Assembly: GCA_905182995.1 (NCBI GenBank)
Contig: CAJJDP010000073.1
Coordinates: 255,990 to 319,989 of the forward strand
Direction of reading: 5' to 3'
From: Paramecium octaurelia
Lineage: Eukaryota > Ciliophora > Oligohymenophorea > Peniculida > Parameciidae
DNA: 64,000 bases
The notes beneath the pieces are model-generated. The model ran no database searches. It was not told where the DNA came from and worked only from the letters and a program-made list of their open reading frames with translations. The translations under genes and the position numbers were made by a program. Below, one piece after another: positions 25,223 to 41,267 of this stretch. How positions within the stretch are numbered: position 1 is the stretch's first letter; each line of letters begins with the position of its first letter.

Positions 25223-25392
25223 ATCACAATTTTAAATGAGATTAATAATTTGTTGCATTTCAGATTAAGTATTTAAAACTATATTTAACTAATAATGCTC
25301 TTAAATTATCAATAATACTTTAAAAATATTTCTTTTATTATCTAATTATATAAAATATGATAATTAATTAATTTTTTATTTCATGTAACATA

Positions 25393-27434
25393 TCACTTAT
25401 TTAAAGTTCTCATATGTACCTATAGATTCTAGACATTATGTCTGTCTTCGCCTTCTAAAGAAAGAGCTTCATTTGTTTTCCTCTCAATAGTGACATTTGC
25501 ACTTGCAGAACAATACTGTTGTACTAATTTATACAATGAATAATTAGATTGAGCAAATTTTAGTAATTTCTGATTCTTTTTAAAATTGACATTTTGATCT
25601 TCTAAAATTTTTCTAAAAATGTTTGTCAATTCTTCCGCATTGTTTGGTAACATCTAGGCACTAAAGAATCTTGAAAGTTTCTTTAACTTTTAAGTAAATG
25701 GTAGTTCTAAATAATTAATGAGAATACTTTATGAATTAACAAATTTAAAATCTACTTTACTAAAAGTTTACGTTCTTAAGGAACGGCGATATCCTTGCAG
25801 CTTAACGATTTCTTAAAAGTGCTGTTGTTAGACCATGTTATCCTCAAATACAGGAGAGCTAAAACTATTGAATATTAGCAATTGATCATCATCAAATAAT
25901 AGGAGCTTAATGCAATCGATTTCATATAGCTTTTTGAGAATATTAGTTAAATCTAGATCATTTTATATTTTATTTTTGGCCAATTATGAGATTGTAATCA
26001 TTTCCTCTTATGCAATCTAACATAAATTGAATCTTTGTTTTAAACACAAAAATAATTTTGATAATTTATATAGTATGTATCTCCACATTGGATACGATAT
26101 AGTAAAATTAATAATCTAATTTTAATATTAGATTTACTTTTTCTAATTTCTACTTTTTTATTAATACGTTTTGTTAAGGATCAATATGCATTCCACTACT
26201 TTGCATATTTTCTTCAAAGTCAGAACGTGTGTTTTTAGTGATATCAAATTTGAACACATTGTTCATTAAAGTCTCAAATGTCTTATGCTTATTATAAAAT
26301 CCATAAAAGAATTAAAGGATCCTTAAGAATGTAACTATTAATGAGGTAGTTTCTGAAATTGATGATAATAAGATAACCAACCAATCCTATTAGTAAGAAA
26401 AATAATAAAAGCTTTCAGATCCAGCCCTTAGATAAAAGGAATTCATCAAGGCTCCATGAGATAAATTAATAGATTCCTATCTTCTTTCGGATTTAAAAAT
26501 TGCTGCAGACTTAAAAATGTTCTAATTGGATCCTTAAGTTGTTAATTTTGCGAATAAACTATTTTTTTCTTACTTATATAAACGTAATACTTATATCTAA
26601 AGAGATAGGTGCCATATAAATATCTTCATTATTTGCCACTCCTGTTGTCAATCTCCAAAACAAGTTTTTTGGATATGTCTCAGCAGGAGCACTCATATTC
26701 AGGGCTTTCTTTATCCTGTCTCCCTTGATAAAGAGATCTATATTGATACTAATTTTTAAAAATGTAATACTACCCTTGACTAATAAATTTTTCAATTTCC
26801 TAAATTGATTTGCAATCAGGATTTGTATGATTATCACAAATATTGAGTTGAATTTTTACATATTGAAAAACTGGATCATAAAATTATCCAGATATATTAA
26901 ATTGTCCTTCAAAGCAGAGAAGCTGTTCCTTTTAACTATCTGTCAAAGTGGCATTTTAAAAATTGAATTCATTAATATAAGTCTTTTCACATTTCTTCAT
27001 TGTGAGTTTTGTCTAATTCCTTTTGTATCCAACAACTTCACTAACTCTTCTTTAATCAATATAAAACACTTCCAAATTTAGATATCTAAATTTCCATATA
27101 ATTAATACTGTTATATGTATGTATAGTTTTCAAAGGGTTCCTTTTGGATTGGAGAGATTTCAACAGCAAATTTAACTATTGATTGATTTAAACTGTAATC
27201 TTCTTAAAAATCTGACTATGAGCCAGCATAAATTGTGTTCTAGTTTAATTCTTATCGATTAAACAAGCTGATTCCGTACAATATATAGGTCACGAATAGT
27301 AGAATCGAGAAAATTCCCCCTAAATTTCATAATTACAAACCTATTAAAGTTTATGTCCGTTTTCTGTTGTGAACATTAAATTAGAAAGGTTTAACCAACA
27401 CATCAGCTCTTCGGATTAATCTAAGTAAAATCAT
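25393..27434 (-). CDS. two-span membrane protein, paralogue of 47209-49373
   Basis: Starts MILLRLIRRADVLVKPFQFN, with a 21-nt intron (GTTTGTAATT...AATTTAG) before a membrane span (GGIFSILLFVTYILYGI), then an extracellular loop with YAGSQSD and WRLTTGVANNEDIYM, a second span and a cytoplasmic tail with DLDLTNILKKLYEIDCIKLL and LFDDDQL. These same blocks, nearly word for word, occur in the plus-strand gene at 47209. No catalytic motif is visible and I do not recognise a named family. Ends QVHMRTLNK. More introns than the one named are needed in the middle. Confidence 0.6.
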
Positions 27435-28292
27435 AATTTAATTAATTACTATAAAGAATTTAGCTTTTTATATTATTTACTAATAACTTATCTTTCAGAT
27501 TAAAGAAACATACTAATTTATGCAATTCAATGATATTATTACAAATATACCATTAATCTTATATATTCATTAAAGTTCTCAGCTAAATTTGAAAATTGAA
27601 TAATCATTTTTTAGATATGGAGTTGTAATTGTAGAGTTAAAAACTTTAACAATTCTCAAGTTGAAATTATATATACGCGTATATAAAAAGAAGAAAATCA
27701 AAATTTAATACTTTTTCTATACAATAAAAAATTAGAATAAATTGAGTAATATTAGTATCTAAATTATCTTCATTTTTAAATGGAAATGCAAAGAGTAGAA
27801 TTCAATACATTTAGTGTATTTATTATTACTAAATGTTGTGATATCATTATTCTTTAGAAATATTATAAAACTTAATTTATAATTAATATATCATCAATCA
27901 ATATTATTTATCTAAATTTATGATAAGGATAACAATACCAAAAATAAATAGTTATTTTTAGTTATAGGTTGAAGAAGGGACTCTTGTTTCAGAAATATTA
28001 GAATTAATACAAGATTAAATAAAGTAAAGTATATGATTGACACATTAGCACTGATAAAAATATTAAGTATTGGACTTGTTATTCTTTTACTTAATAAAAA
28101 GTACTAAATCATCAAGAAATAATCTAAACTTTTTAGGATGAAGAACTTTATGTGTATTTTGAATTTAAGAATAATTTCTCTGACATTTAAGAATAAAAAC
28201 AAGTGACTTCAAATTCAGTCTTATCGACTGATAGACATAGTCTTAGATAATCAATAGATAGACAAGCCTCACAATAATCATTTAATATTGAC
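27435..28292. other. intergenic region, possibly with an upstream exon of the next gene
   Basis: Mostly AT-rich noncoding sequence. From 28033 a frame beginning MIDTLALIKILSIGLVILLL (a hydrophobic helix) runs on, and a second frame (DEELYVYFEFKNNFSDIQEQ) runs into the next gene in frame. These could be N-terminal exons of the ubiquitin-fold gene, but I could not join them with a good intron. Confidence 0.35.
27670..27685. repeat. 16-bp perfect palindrome with CGCG centre
   Basis: TATATACGCGTATATA. A CGCG core is rare in this AT-rich DNA. It lies upstream of both divergent genes and could be a regulatory site; no factor is known to me. Confidence 0.35.
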
Positions 28293-28929
28293 ATGAAAAT
28301 AATTGTTCTAGATGGCTTAAAACAAGAAATTGAAATGGATGGTGAAACATCCGTCAAGGAATTATTTGAATTTTTAGCCAAAGAAAATAACATGTAATAA
28401 TATTCTAACTGAATTAGTGATCAAAAAAAGATATTTAATTGGTCTTGCTTCTCAGAGACAAGAAATAAATAATTGAACCTTGAAGAAAAAATTGGATTCA
28501 CTAAAGATGAAATATTTCAAATTAAAACTAATAAACTCTAACATACTCAATCGTCCAAAGATATCAATTCATAAAAAGCAATTATTTTTGATAAAACTCT
28601 AGAAAATATATCTTTATTTGAGATTCAATTAAATAAGCAATTCTCAAAAACTATTACTCTCATTATTTTAGTTCATGACAATAGCTGTATCCGAAAATTA
28701 ACGGCTATGTTTGATATATTAGAAAAAATAGAGAAAATTGCAGAAGAGGTCCTGAGATTTTGCTCTCTTACATAGTTATTTATATAATTATTTTAGCCAA
28801 TATGTTTCTGTTGATATTTTTATAAACGATAAGCAATTCAACAACCCAGACAAAAGAAGTTAGACAATTTAAGAAGCCAATCTAAATCGAGACTCAAAGA
28901 TAATTGCTAAAATTAGATGGATTGATTGA
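28293..28929 (+). CDS. ubiquitin-fold protein, tandem copy 1
   Basis: 196 residues after introns of 24 nt (GTAATAATAT...AATTAG) and 22 nt (GTTATTTATA...TTTTAG), exact frame. MKIIVLDGLKQEIEMDGETS followed by VKELFEFLAKEN looks like the beta-hairpin and helix of a ubiquitin fold. The next paralogue has the matching NIEMDPDTQIQELFEYIQ. A WSCFSE motif follows (WTCYSE in the paralogue). The second half (TLIILVHDNSCIRKLTAMFD, then VSVDIFINDKQF, ending AKIRWID) repeats a similar pattern, suggesting two such folds. Family not identified; the start could lie upstream at 28033. Confidence 0.55.
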
Positions 28930-29073
28930 AACTTTAACTTTATAAAAGTCTTTATAGATTTAAAATTGATCAATTTAATAAATTTGTGACTAGATTATAT
29001 TTCTCAATATATTTGTAAAATATGAGCTCATATTTCTATTAATGTTTAAGATATTAATATATATATAAATTTT

Positions 29074-29873
29074 ATGTCAAGGAATCTTACTATCGAAATA
29101 TTGCCATCGAAGTAACAATTGAATATTGAAATGGACCCTGATACATAAATTCAAGAATTGTTCGAATACATTTAGAATTAATTTTCGTATAGAGCTTCTT
29201 TATTTCTTAGTATGAAAACCGATATAAAAAATTGGACATGTTATTCTGAACTATAACGCATATTCTTAAACCCTACCAGTAGTATTGGAACTACCTCAAA
29301 TGATAAACTTACTATTAATACCTCGGCCAATGCATATTTGCAATAGAATACTCCAGATAGTGATCTTATCAACACCTCAAATAGAATTCCTATTGCTACA
29401 AATTATTAATAAGGCCCTTCTTAAGGCCAACCATAATAATAACAAGGCAAAATACAGAATCAACCTTCAAATTAATAATAAACTATCCCCAATCAATAAT
29501 ATCCTTAAAATTAGAATTAAACTTATACAAATAATATTAATTACTCATAATAATAACATTCTGGTTAAGTCTAACCTTAATTAGTGACTATTCACTTTTC
29601 AATAGTCGATGGGAACATTAAGAGGGAATTCAAAACTACCTTTAAGTCAGATGATATACTTGAAGATTTAGCTGATGCTGTGCTTGCCTATTTGGGAGCA
29701 TCAAAGTATTCGATTATATAAAAATAAGATAATGGGCAGCTTGTGATTTATATATATCTGGTCAAAGTTACAATACTGGGCCAAAGAGAGAAAAGACACT
29801 TACACAATTATCTATTAAATCAAATGCGACTATAGAAGCCCGTTTAAGATGGATTGGAGGAACCGAATATTGA
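29074..29873 (+). CDS. ubiquitin-fold protein, tandem copy 2, with C-terminal Gly-Gly
   Basis: 258 residues after one 23-nt intron (GTATTCGATT...AATAAG). MSRNLTIEILPSKQQLNIEM starts a ubiquitin-like N-terminal fold. A central Gln/Asn-rich linker of about 70 residues follows, with stacked TAA/TAG codons near 29400-29580. The second fold is LVTIHFSIVDGNIKREF, DDILEDLADAVLAYLG, and ends ARLRWIGGTEY. The near-terminal GG followed by three residues resembles an unprocessed ubiquitin-like tail, but it may be coincidence. It shares blocks with copy 1, so a local tandem duplication is inferred. Its 3' end is 111 bp from ATG8. Confidence 0.55.
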
Positions 29874-29984
29874 AAAAATTCAAAGTATTATATACATTTT
29901 TCATTAATTACAATTATATCTTAAAATGGAATATATGATTTTTTGTCACAGATGTTATTTGAATTATTAAAATAAATAATAAAC

Positions 29985-30386
29985 ATGCAAAAAGAATCAT
30001 TTAAAAAGCAATACTCTAAGGAACAAAGACTCAAGGAGAGCGAGAATATTCTCAAACATTATCAAGATAGAGTCCCTATCATCATCGAAAAGGATAAAAA
30101 TTCTCGGTTACCTGATTTAGATGTTTAGAAGTCATAATTTTCACTAATTTAGATATCTCTTCCTTTCAAATTTTAGAGTATTTCAATTAAATACTTTAAT
30201 TCGTAGCAAATTAAACTTAAACAAAGCTGAAGCAGTTTATTTATTTGTGAATAGTAAAGTTGCTTTAAGAGGAGGTACAATTAAATGTTATTAGATATGA
30301 GTATAAAAGAAGTTTATGATAAGTACTAAGATGATGACAAATTCCTTTACATTTAATATTGCGAATACAATACATTTGGGGTGTGA
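29985..30386 (+). CDS. ATG8: autophagy ubiquitin-like protein ATG8
   Basis: 119 residues after introns of 22 nt (GTCATAATTT...AATTTAG) and 20 nt (GTACAATTAA...TTATTAG). Conserved ATG8 landmarks: the N-terminal helices, RVPIIIEKDKNSRLPDLDVQ then KYLFLSNFRV, the LNLNKAEAVYLFVN block, and the end YCEYNTFGV. The conserved Gly is followed by a single Val, which an ATG4 protease would remove to expose the glycine for lipidation. ATG8-PE marks autophagosome membranes. The FLVPSD block is divergent here (YLFLSN). Confidence 0.9.
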
Positions 30387-30611
30387 ATTGAGATTTTACA
30401 TTTGTGCAATATATATTGATTTTTAATTTCCGAATTGCTATTTTATAATTGCATATGTTTGAATGAGAATAAATATTGCCTTTAAGATTTTAGATTATTA
30501 TTTTTATCTTCCATTCATTAATACCAAAAAAGAATTTAGTTAACAATTTTAGATAAAGTGGATAATTAGAGATTAATAATTTATTGCAGTTTATATTATA
30601 TTCATTAATTA

Positions 30612-33022
<2,411 letters not shown>

Positions 33023-33364
33023 ATAGCTCATATTATCAATTTGTTTTTCAGATGAACTCCAGATGGTGATATCCTATTTGGTCTAACTCCATATACATCA
33101 TCGTCATCTACATATTTTCTTCTATGAATTCTCTTCATCGATGGATTTTCATGATAGGTTATGCTTTTAGCAGTTCTTTTCTTTGATTTGATAAATTGAA
33201 AATCATTTTCAGCCTAAGAGACACTAATGTTTTATTTTTTTGCAAATTCTAAAATTAAATCATATTCTCCCTTTTACAATCCATAAACATTAGTATAAAT
33301 TTGATTAGATTATTTTATGTTTTCGATATATTTGTTTAATGAGTGTGATCTATCTAACATTAAN

Positions 33365-34724
<1,360 letters not shown>

Positions 34725-37448
34725 TTTTTCATTCACTTTTTCATGCTCTGAATTAACTCTTCTTTTGTTGTTTACTTTATCTAAAAATAAGGCTAATTAG
34801 TATTACTTTTTGTTTATTCAATTTCTTATATTGCCTCTTTATCAAGAGGATACTCTTTGAATTCAGGACATTAAGGCCGTTCTGCTCTCATCCTCCTCAT
34901 TGCTTAAACAGAATGCCATTTGGCTGATGCCAATGCTGATGCTGATAAACCACTATATAAAATATTAGAGACTGCATGCTTGTGATTGTGGATTTCTTAA
35001 ATGCCTTCAGAGATAAACTGATCTTAGTATTATTTTAGAAAATGTTATTTCATTCGTGATAAGTTAGGTATCATTTCAGGTCTTTTTGGATTCAAGAAGC
35101 AATCATCCTAATACATCTCATGATTCTCTGATTCTAACACCTTACCAAACTATTCAGATAGAGAGAAATTCATTATTTTGCGAATATATTTTGATAAATC
35201 TTCTTAAAGTTCTTTTGACTCCTTTATTTTGACTCTCCTTGCATTTTTATGTGGAACTTTCTTATATCTGTTGTTGTTCTCACAAGTACTTGCAGATTGA
35301 TTCCTTTGTAATTCTTCTTTCATTAACGATTTATAAACAGAGTTTAATAATTCAATTAATTTTGATAATATTTCAGTTCTATATCCAATATCTAATCAAT
35401 CTAATTGAATGGCATCACATAATTCTTCTGATTGGTTAAAGAATTAAGAAATTGTTGATACTAATAATAATATATTCAAGTTTAGTTGTTGTGTTATAAT
35501 TCAATACGAAATGTTACATCTCTTGGAGACAATTGAATCACACTCTTTTAATTGTCCTAGCTATAATTAAGAAAGGTATCACAGAATAGCTTTGGCGATT
35601 ACACTGGCTAGATAGTTTAGTTGGGTGAATTCTCAATTTTACCCTTCTTCTAGATAGGATAATAAATACATACATGTGTTTGGAATTTAATAAAAGAAGT
35701 TAATTCTGCTATGATGATCTACTACTGTCGAGGATACTTGAAGTTCTCAATGATGTAACAATCTTGTGATTTGCTCTATGTAAAATCTAATAATTTCTGT
35801 TTAAAGACATTAAAACTATCTTAAAAGAAAGCCAACTAATTTTTTTTCCTATTACTAAAAAAGAAATGATCGTAATGAATAGTGAATTTTGATATCATTT
35901 ATGTTTTGATGATATTTTAGATATTTTTTAATGGTCTAAAAAATATTGGGATTATAATTATTGAGAGAAGCAATAGAACAAAAGCCACGATAATGCAGTA
36001 ATAGAGAAATTTTGTTATTTAAGACATTATTTAATCCTGCAATTCTTTGGCTCTGGTTACGTCTCTAGTAATGTGAGCCAAACTCTAAAATCTATTATAT
36101 TAATAACGATACTTTACACAAGCAGATAGAATTGACTTTGTATGTTTATCACAATAATAATCAGATCTTACTTAAAGAATGTATTATATCTGCAAAATTA
36201 TTTGACATCTTTTTCACTACATTCAATAGTGCCTTAGCCTTATTTATTGGCCTCATTCACAATTTGGTTCCAATCATTCTCATCAAATCCAGTTGTTCCA
36301 ATTTCATATATGTATTTCTTTTCTTTTGATAAATCAATGTCTTATTGAATCTACAAATTCGACAATAGCATTCTGCCTTTGAGATCAACTAAAATAATAT
36401 TCAAATCTTCATATAACAAAAGCTCCTTGTAATGTTCCAAAGTTTGATCAATTCCAAATATCCCACTGAAATTCTACTCTTGATCAGTCATCCCTTTAGT
36501 TAAAGTGAATTCATATTTTTAAGTTTCAAAATCTTAATAAATGCTAGAAATCACGATAATATCATTCTATTTTGTTTGTTATACTTTCTAAATTTATTCC
36601 TGATACCATGGTCGTTGTGACGGTAGGTAAATGTCTGGAACTATCTTTGGTGGAAGAATAGCAAAGTATTCCTCATCAGAAATGAAGGTAAAAAACATTG
36701 TTTTCTGAAATTGTGATATTGAAATAGGTAGAAATATGGAATTCAATAATGCTTGATATCCTACTATATGATTTATTTATGATTGATTTGATGTGATTAT
36801 ATTAGTCTTTGTGAATTTATAACAAAATAAAGGCATCTTTGAATAAAAATCAAAGTTTTCTTCAACCTATAAACACTAAAGCAATTTGTTAATTGATGTT
36901 TGTTGGTCCTTCAAAAACATTGAATTCAATTTGTTAAAGCTTTCAAGAAATTTGAATCCTTATTCTAAAGGGTAATGAGCTTAATATTTGATAAACTGAG
37001 ATTAAATATTTATCTGTTTTAAATTGGTTTGTATTTCTATTTCCTTGGTTATCTTTTAGATCATATTATCCATCATACTTTTGTTAATCATCTGAGATGT
37101 TATTATGATGAGAAAAACTAAAACAAAAATGAAGGACTGTAATATAAAAGTTTGTGTTTACATCTTCATGTTTCTGATGCATTTGAAATGATGGATAAAA
37201 CTATTAAATCTTGTAAGTTTATGCATAAATTTTTTTAATTATCATTATATAAGAATACTTTCTAAATTTAATTAGGATGTTAATTACACTCTAAAATAAT
37301 ACTTGATATAAATTTTAATCTATTTTTGTACTTTATTTAAATATCTTATATGAATATAAATAAGATGTCCAAATTTTTGTATTTAATCATTCAGGATTTA
37401 TTAAATAATTAGCAAATAAAATACGAAATTTTGCTTAAGATCATATAA

Positions 37449-39166
37449 TCATAACAATCTCTATGTATTTATTGGCTCATTAATTAACTGTATATTTTCA
37501 TCAATTTCACTTTATATGGTCTAACTACTAGATATGTAAGAAAATAATTATTAACGCAATTCCTGGAATATTGTGGACTATTATACCTATGCTTTCTCAT
37601 TTTAATCTTGATATCCTAACAAATTTCTATTTTCATTCACATTTACAAACTTAATTTAATTTTTTATTTGATAATACTCAACTGTTAATTGACTTTTAGG
37701 GTATTTGAAGTTTTCTATTAGATAACAATTTTCACACTTCCTACTGTTTATATCATTAATTTTAGATTTCAAATTCTTCAATGCTAAACCAAAATAAGAA
37801 CTCCTTTAAAATAAACTTTAAATTTTCATCAATGAATTATAACTTGAAAACTTGGAGTATAATTAACTAAGAAATGCTAATCTAAATTCTTTGATTGGAC
37901 GGAAAAAAAAATATAATCCAATCCAGCTAACAACCAAGAAAATGAATGAAGCTATCACTAAATATATTAAATAAGTCTGAAAAGAATGAATAATTTCATT
38001 CTTCCTTTAATTCGACTCGTGTATATTTTATTGTTATATGGTGACATTTTGAAATCTATTATTGTATATATTAAAACATACATAACTAAATAAAAGTCTG
38101 AATTTAGATTTAAGACATGCAAAATTATATCTTCATTGAAAATTGAATTATATCTACATAAATGATGAATTTGAAAAGAACAATTATTTAAATATGGTTA
38201 ATTCTTAGCTTGAAATTAGATTTAATCCCAATCAACTTAGCTAAATCCTGTTAGATTTTATTGATAGATATATGCTAAACTCTCATTTAATTTTAATTTA
38301 AATGTTTCAATATAATTTGTATGAATGATCTATCCTAGTTTGTTTAATATAAAATAGCCAAATGATTTAAAATTTAATTGATTTTAGATTTCCCTAAACC
38401 CTAAATCATAACCCATGACTCCATCAATCCTTTGCTCATCTTAACAACCTTAGCAACTTGACAACAAAGAGTAAGTTATTGTAAATCCATATTCATTAGA
38501 TCCAAATGATTAATATAGGTTTGAAACTTACACCAATTAGCTTGATTCCTTAGATTTGTCCATATGATGTTGATACCAAGGTCTATCATGCGGATTGAAA
38601 GTTGGAATATTAAAGAAAGGAGGACAAGAAGCAAAAAACTAACTTGAATCTGTACTACTCATATACAAATCATTAATTGGGGACCATGTTAATGGTATAA
38701 GTAACTAATTTAGTTAATTGATAAAAAGGTTGAATCTATGTCTTTCTATCTCTTGTTGCGTTTACTAATTACTTACACAGAATTCAGGTAATTCAAATAA
38801 GGTATCAAATTATTCTTATGGAATTCCTAAAAAAATTGGGCATTCCAAAGGATTTTAGTTTAATATCATAGATGTTTTCTAATCTTAATAGATTATGCCA
38901 AAAGTTTTCATCATCTGAAATCGCTTGGCAATTGGCCAATTTATTTGGTTTTTGAGCATTTCTGTTTATATTTCATATTCCTAAAAGTTGTATTTAAATA
39001 ATAATTTGTCTGAAATTTCTTAGATAAGAGCATCCATCATTACTCGATTTACAGTAAGAACAATCAAGCATAAAGTGATGACAATACAAACTATAAGTAA
39101 TTGTAACAATGATGTTGCTCTCTTTAATGTCAAACATTTGATACAACTAAGTAACTTATACAGCAT
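37449..39166 (-). CDS. Cache-type membrane sensor, short form
   Basis: 563 residues after one 26-nt intron (GTATGTTTTA...AATAATAG), exact frame. Signal-anchor span LLQLLIVCIVITLCLIVLTV, extracellular region with the RPWYQ motif (NPHDRPWYQHHMD), and a long ligand-facing beta-rich stretch with several Cys. The second span is ASFIFLVVSWIGLYFFFRPI, followed by KEFRLAFLSQ and a 180-residue Gln-rich tail. The order of elements, RPWYQ and the FFRPIK junction match the neighbouring gene 37 kb upstream in the list, so they are tandem paralogues that differ mainly in the cytoplasmic tail. The ligand is unknown. Confidence 0.7.
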
Positions 39167-39579
39167 TTTGATATTTATATAGATTAATTTATTTATTCTT
39201 CAATTACATGTTTCTATTTTTGTTGATCCAATAGATTCCAAGTTAATCTCATTTAAAACTTCTTAGTCGAAATAATAGAAAGCAATAACAGAAAAATTGA
39301 CAATTTGAAAAAATGAAATATATCACTTATTGAAATTGACTTAGGAACTAGTTCTTAAATTGTAATATATTATTCAACAAATTAAAACTAAAGAATTGAA
39401 GATATGATTTCATATGATATACATGAATAGGTGCATTAAAATTCTATGTATAAAATAATTAAACATGTGATTTACAATAAAAAGGGATAATCTATGCATT
39501 TCAAAAATTCTGTTATATCAAAATATAATATGACCAAACATGAAGTAATCGACAAAGAAGAATAAAATTTGTATATATT
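39167..39579. other. intergenic region
   Basis: AT-rich sequence between the 3' end of the 14-3-3 gene and the start of the short Cache gene. No supported gene or repeat. Confidence 0.5.
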
Positions 39580-40371
39580 TCACTCTTTTTCTTTTTTAGT
39601 TAATTCATTAATCTCTTCTGATTTCCAAAGAACAAGATTGTCGCGTAATAACTACATTATCAAGGTCACATCTTTATAATTATCTTCTGATAATTGATCC
39701 AATTCTGAAAGTGCCCCATCAAATGCCTCTAAATGATAAAAAATTTACTTTTTGGGCAATTTTACAAGCACTAACTTTATCATTAAAAATTTCATATGTA
39801 TATACTGCTTAGCTTAGTGCTAGTCCTAAATATGTTGGATCAGTTTTTGAGATCTCTTTTTCAAAGATTTCTTCAACTTGTTTCTGTGATTTTGAATATT
39901 CATCCAACATAAACTATTTTTTATCATTTGATGTAAATTCTGAAAGATGTCTAAAAGCATCGCTTTTCAATTTATAAAAAAAAATCCTATCAGCAGGTTT
40001 GTATTGTTTCTTAATTAAATTACAATCAATGACACTAATCAAATCTTCACAATATAAAATTATTTCATTCTCTATGTTTTATTTATAATTTGCAGTCAAT
40101 TTACTTTAACTTTAGTGATCATTAAGCTACTTCATTTAAATTAAATTCTTACATCTTATAATTAATTAATATCTATGTTATTTATGATTCTCCACGCAGT
40201 TCTTAATTTTCCTACACAATTTTTAAATGATATTGAAAGCAAATTTCGTTCTTCTGATGATAGCTCTTGTTCCATTAGAGCTACTTATCTTATAGAGTTA
40301 AGCATATCTTCAAATCTCTCTGCTTATTCACAGATTTTGGTCATATATACTAAATCTTCTCTTAAAATCAT
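39580..40371 (-). CDS. 14-3-3 protein
   Basis: 248 residues. Binds phosphoserine motifs in client proteins. Helix landmarks: [87 protein letters not shown] and [14 protein letters not shown], all in the right order. Two introns are inferred: 23 nt (GTAAGAATTT...AATGAAG) and 22 nt (GTAAATTTTT...TTTAGAG), the latter ending GAG, which is unusual. The Arg/Lys groove residues are present (KLKSD region, RDNLVLW end). The tail TKKEKE is short. Confidence 0.9.
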
Positions 40372-40602
40372 AATTTGTGAAAAATCAATAATAATAATAT
40401 TAAAATAGATCATTTAAAAGGACATATTACAACAAGAATTTTAATGTAATGATTTTAAGAGTGGATTGAGTTTAATGTCTAAATATGTCATTCTAACCAT
40501 CTCATAAATTTTGACTATTTTATTTTAAAGATCGATAAGCAGAAAGATTTAAGTATATAGTCAACACCATAAAAATATTTGACAGACTCTAAAAGCATAA
40601 TT

Positions 40603-40785
40603 ATGTATTTTTATAATAGAGAAAAGAAGGCAATGTAAAAAGGAGATATTATTAGATTATTTTAAGGAGGCATGATTCATAATTTATAGCAAATATTTTA
40701 TTAAAAAGGTATTTTAAATAAGACTAAAGACTTTTTAAATTAAATTTAATCTAAAATCATATATCCAAATTACAGAATAAATTGA
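40603..40785 (+). CDS. possible small basic protein
   Basis: 60 residues, MYFYNREKKAMQKGDIIRLF onwards. No family is recognised. It lies in a 460-bp gap and is supported only by an open frame, so it may be chance. Confidence 0.2.
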
Positions 40786-40833
40786 AATATATTTCTATAT
40801 TTATTAGTATATGTATATCTAATTAAGTATAAT

Positions 40834-41188
40834 ATGGATTAATTATAAATTGACCAGAAGAGGACTGCAACTATAGATTTTGAATAAAATAATTAATAAA
40901 TAAGAGCATATATATGTAAACTTGAGAAGACAAAAATGGTGTTAGATTTCAATGTTTTTTTATATAAAATTGGATGAACAGCAAAAGAGTTTTGTAAAAT
41001 GCTTAAAAACACTTGTTTATAAAGGAATAAATTGTTCGAGAAGTGAATTCAAAAGAGAACATACAAATTAAATTGTATTAATTTAAATAGAACAAATATA
41101 GATATCTAATCGAAGATATGTAGAATGGATACCTTATTTTTATGAAAAATGTAAATAATAGTAGTAGAATTATAAAAGATTGAAGTGA
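40834..41188 (+). CDS. small hypothetical protein
   Basis: 108 residues after a 28-nt intron (GTTTTTTTAT...GAACAG). Basic and Cys-bearing, with KSFVKCLKTLVYKGINCSRS in the middle and WIPYFYEKCK at the end. No domain is recognised. It ends 79 bp before the surface antigen start. Confidence 0.4.
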
Positions 41189-41267
41189 TTAAGATAGCAA
41201 ATTGATGAACAAGTTAATGTATATTATTTGAATAAATCAGAGATTAATATGATTCAAATAATAATTA

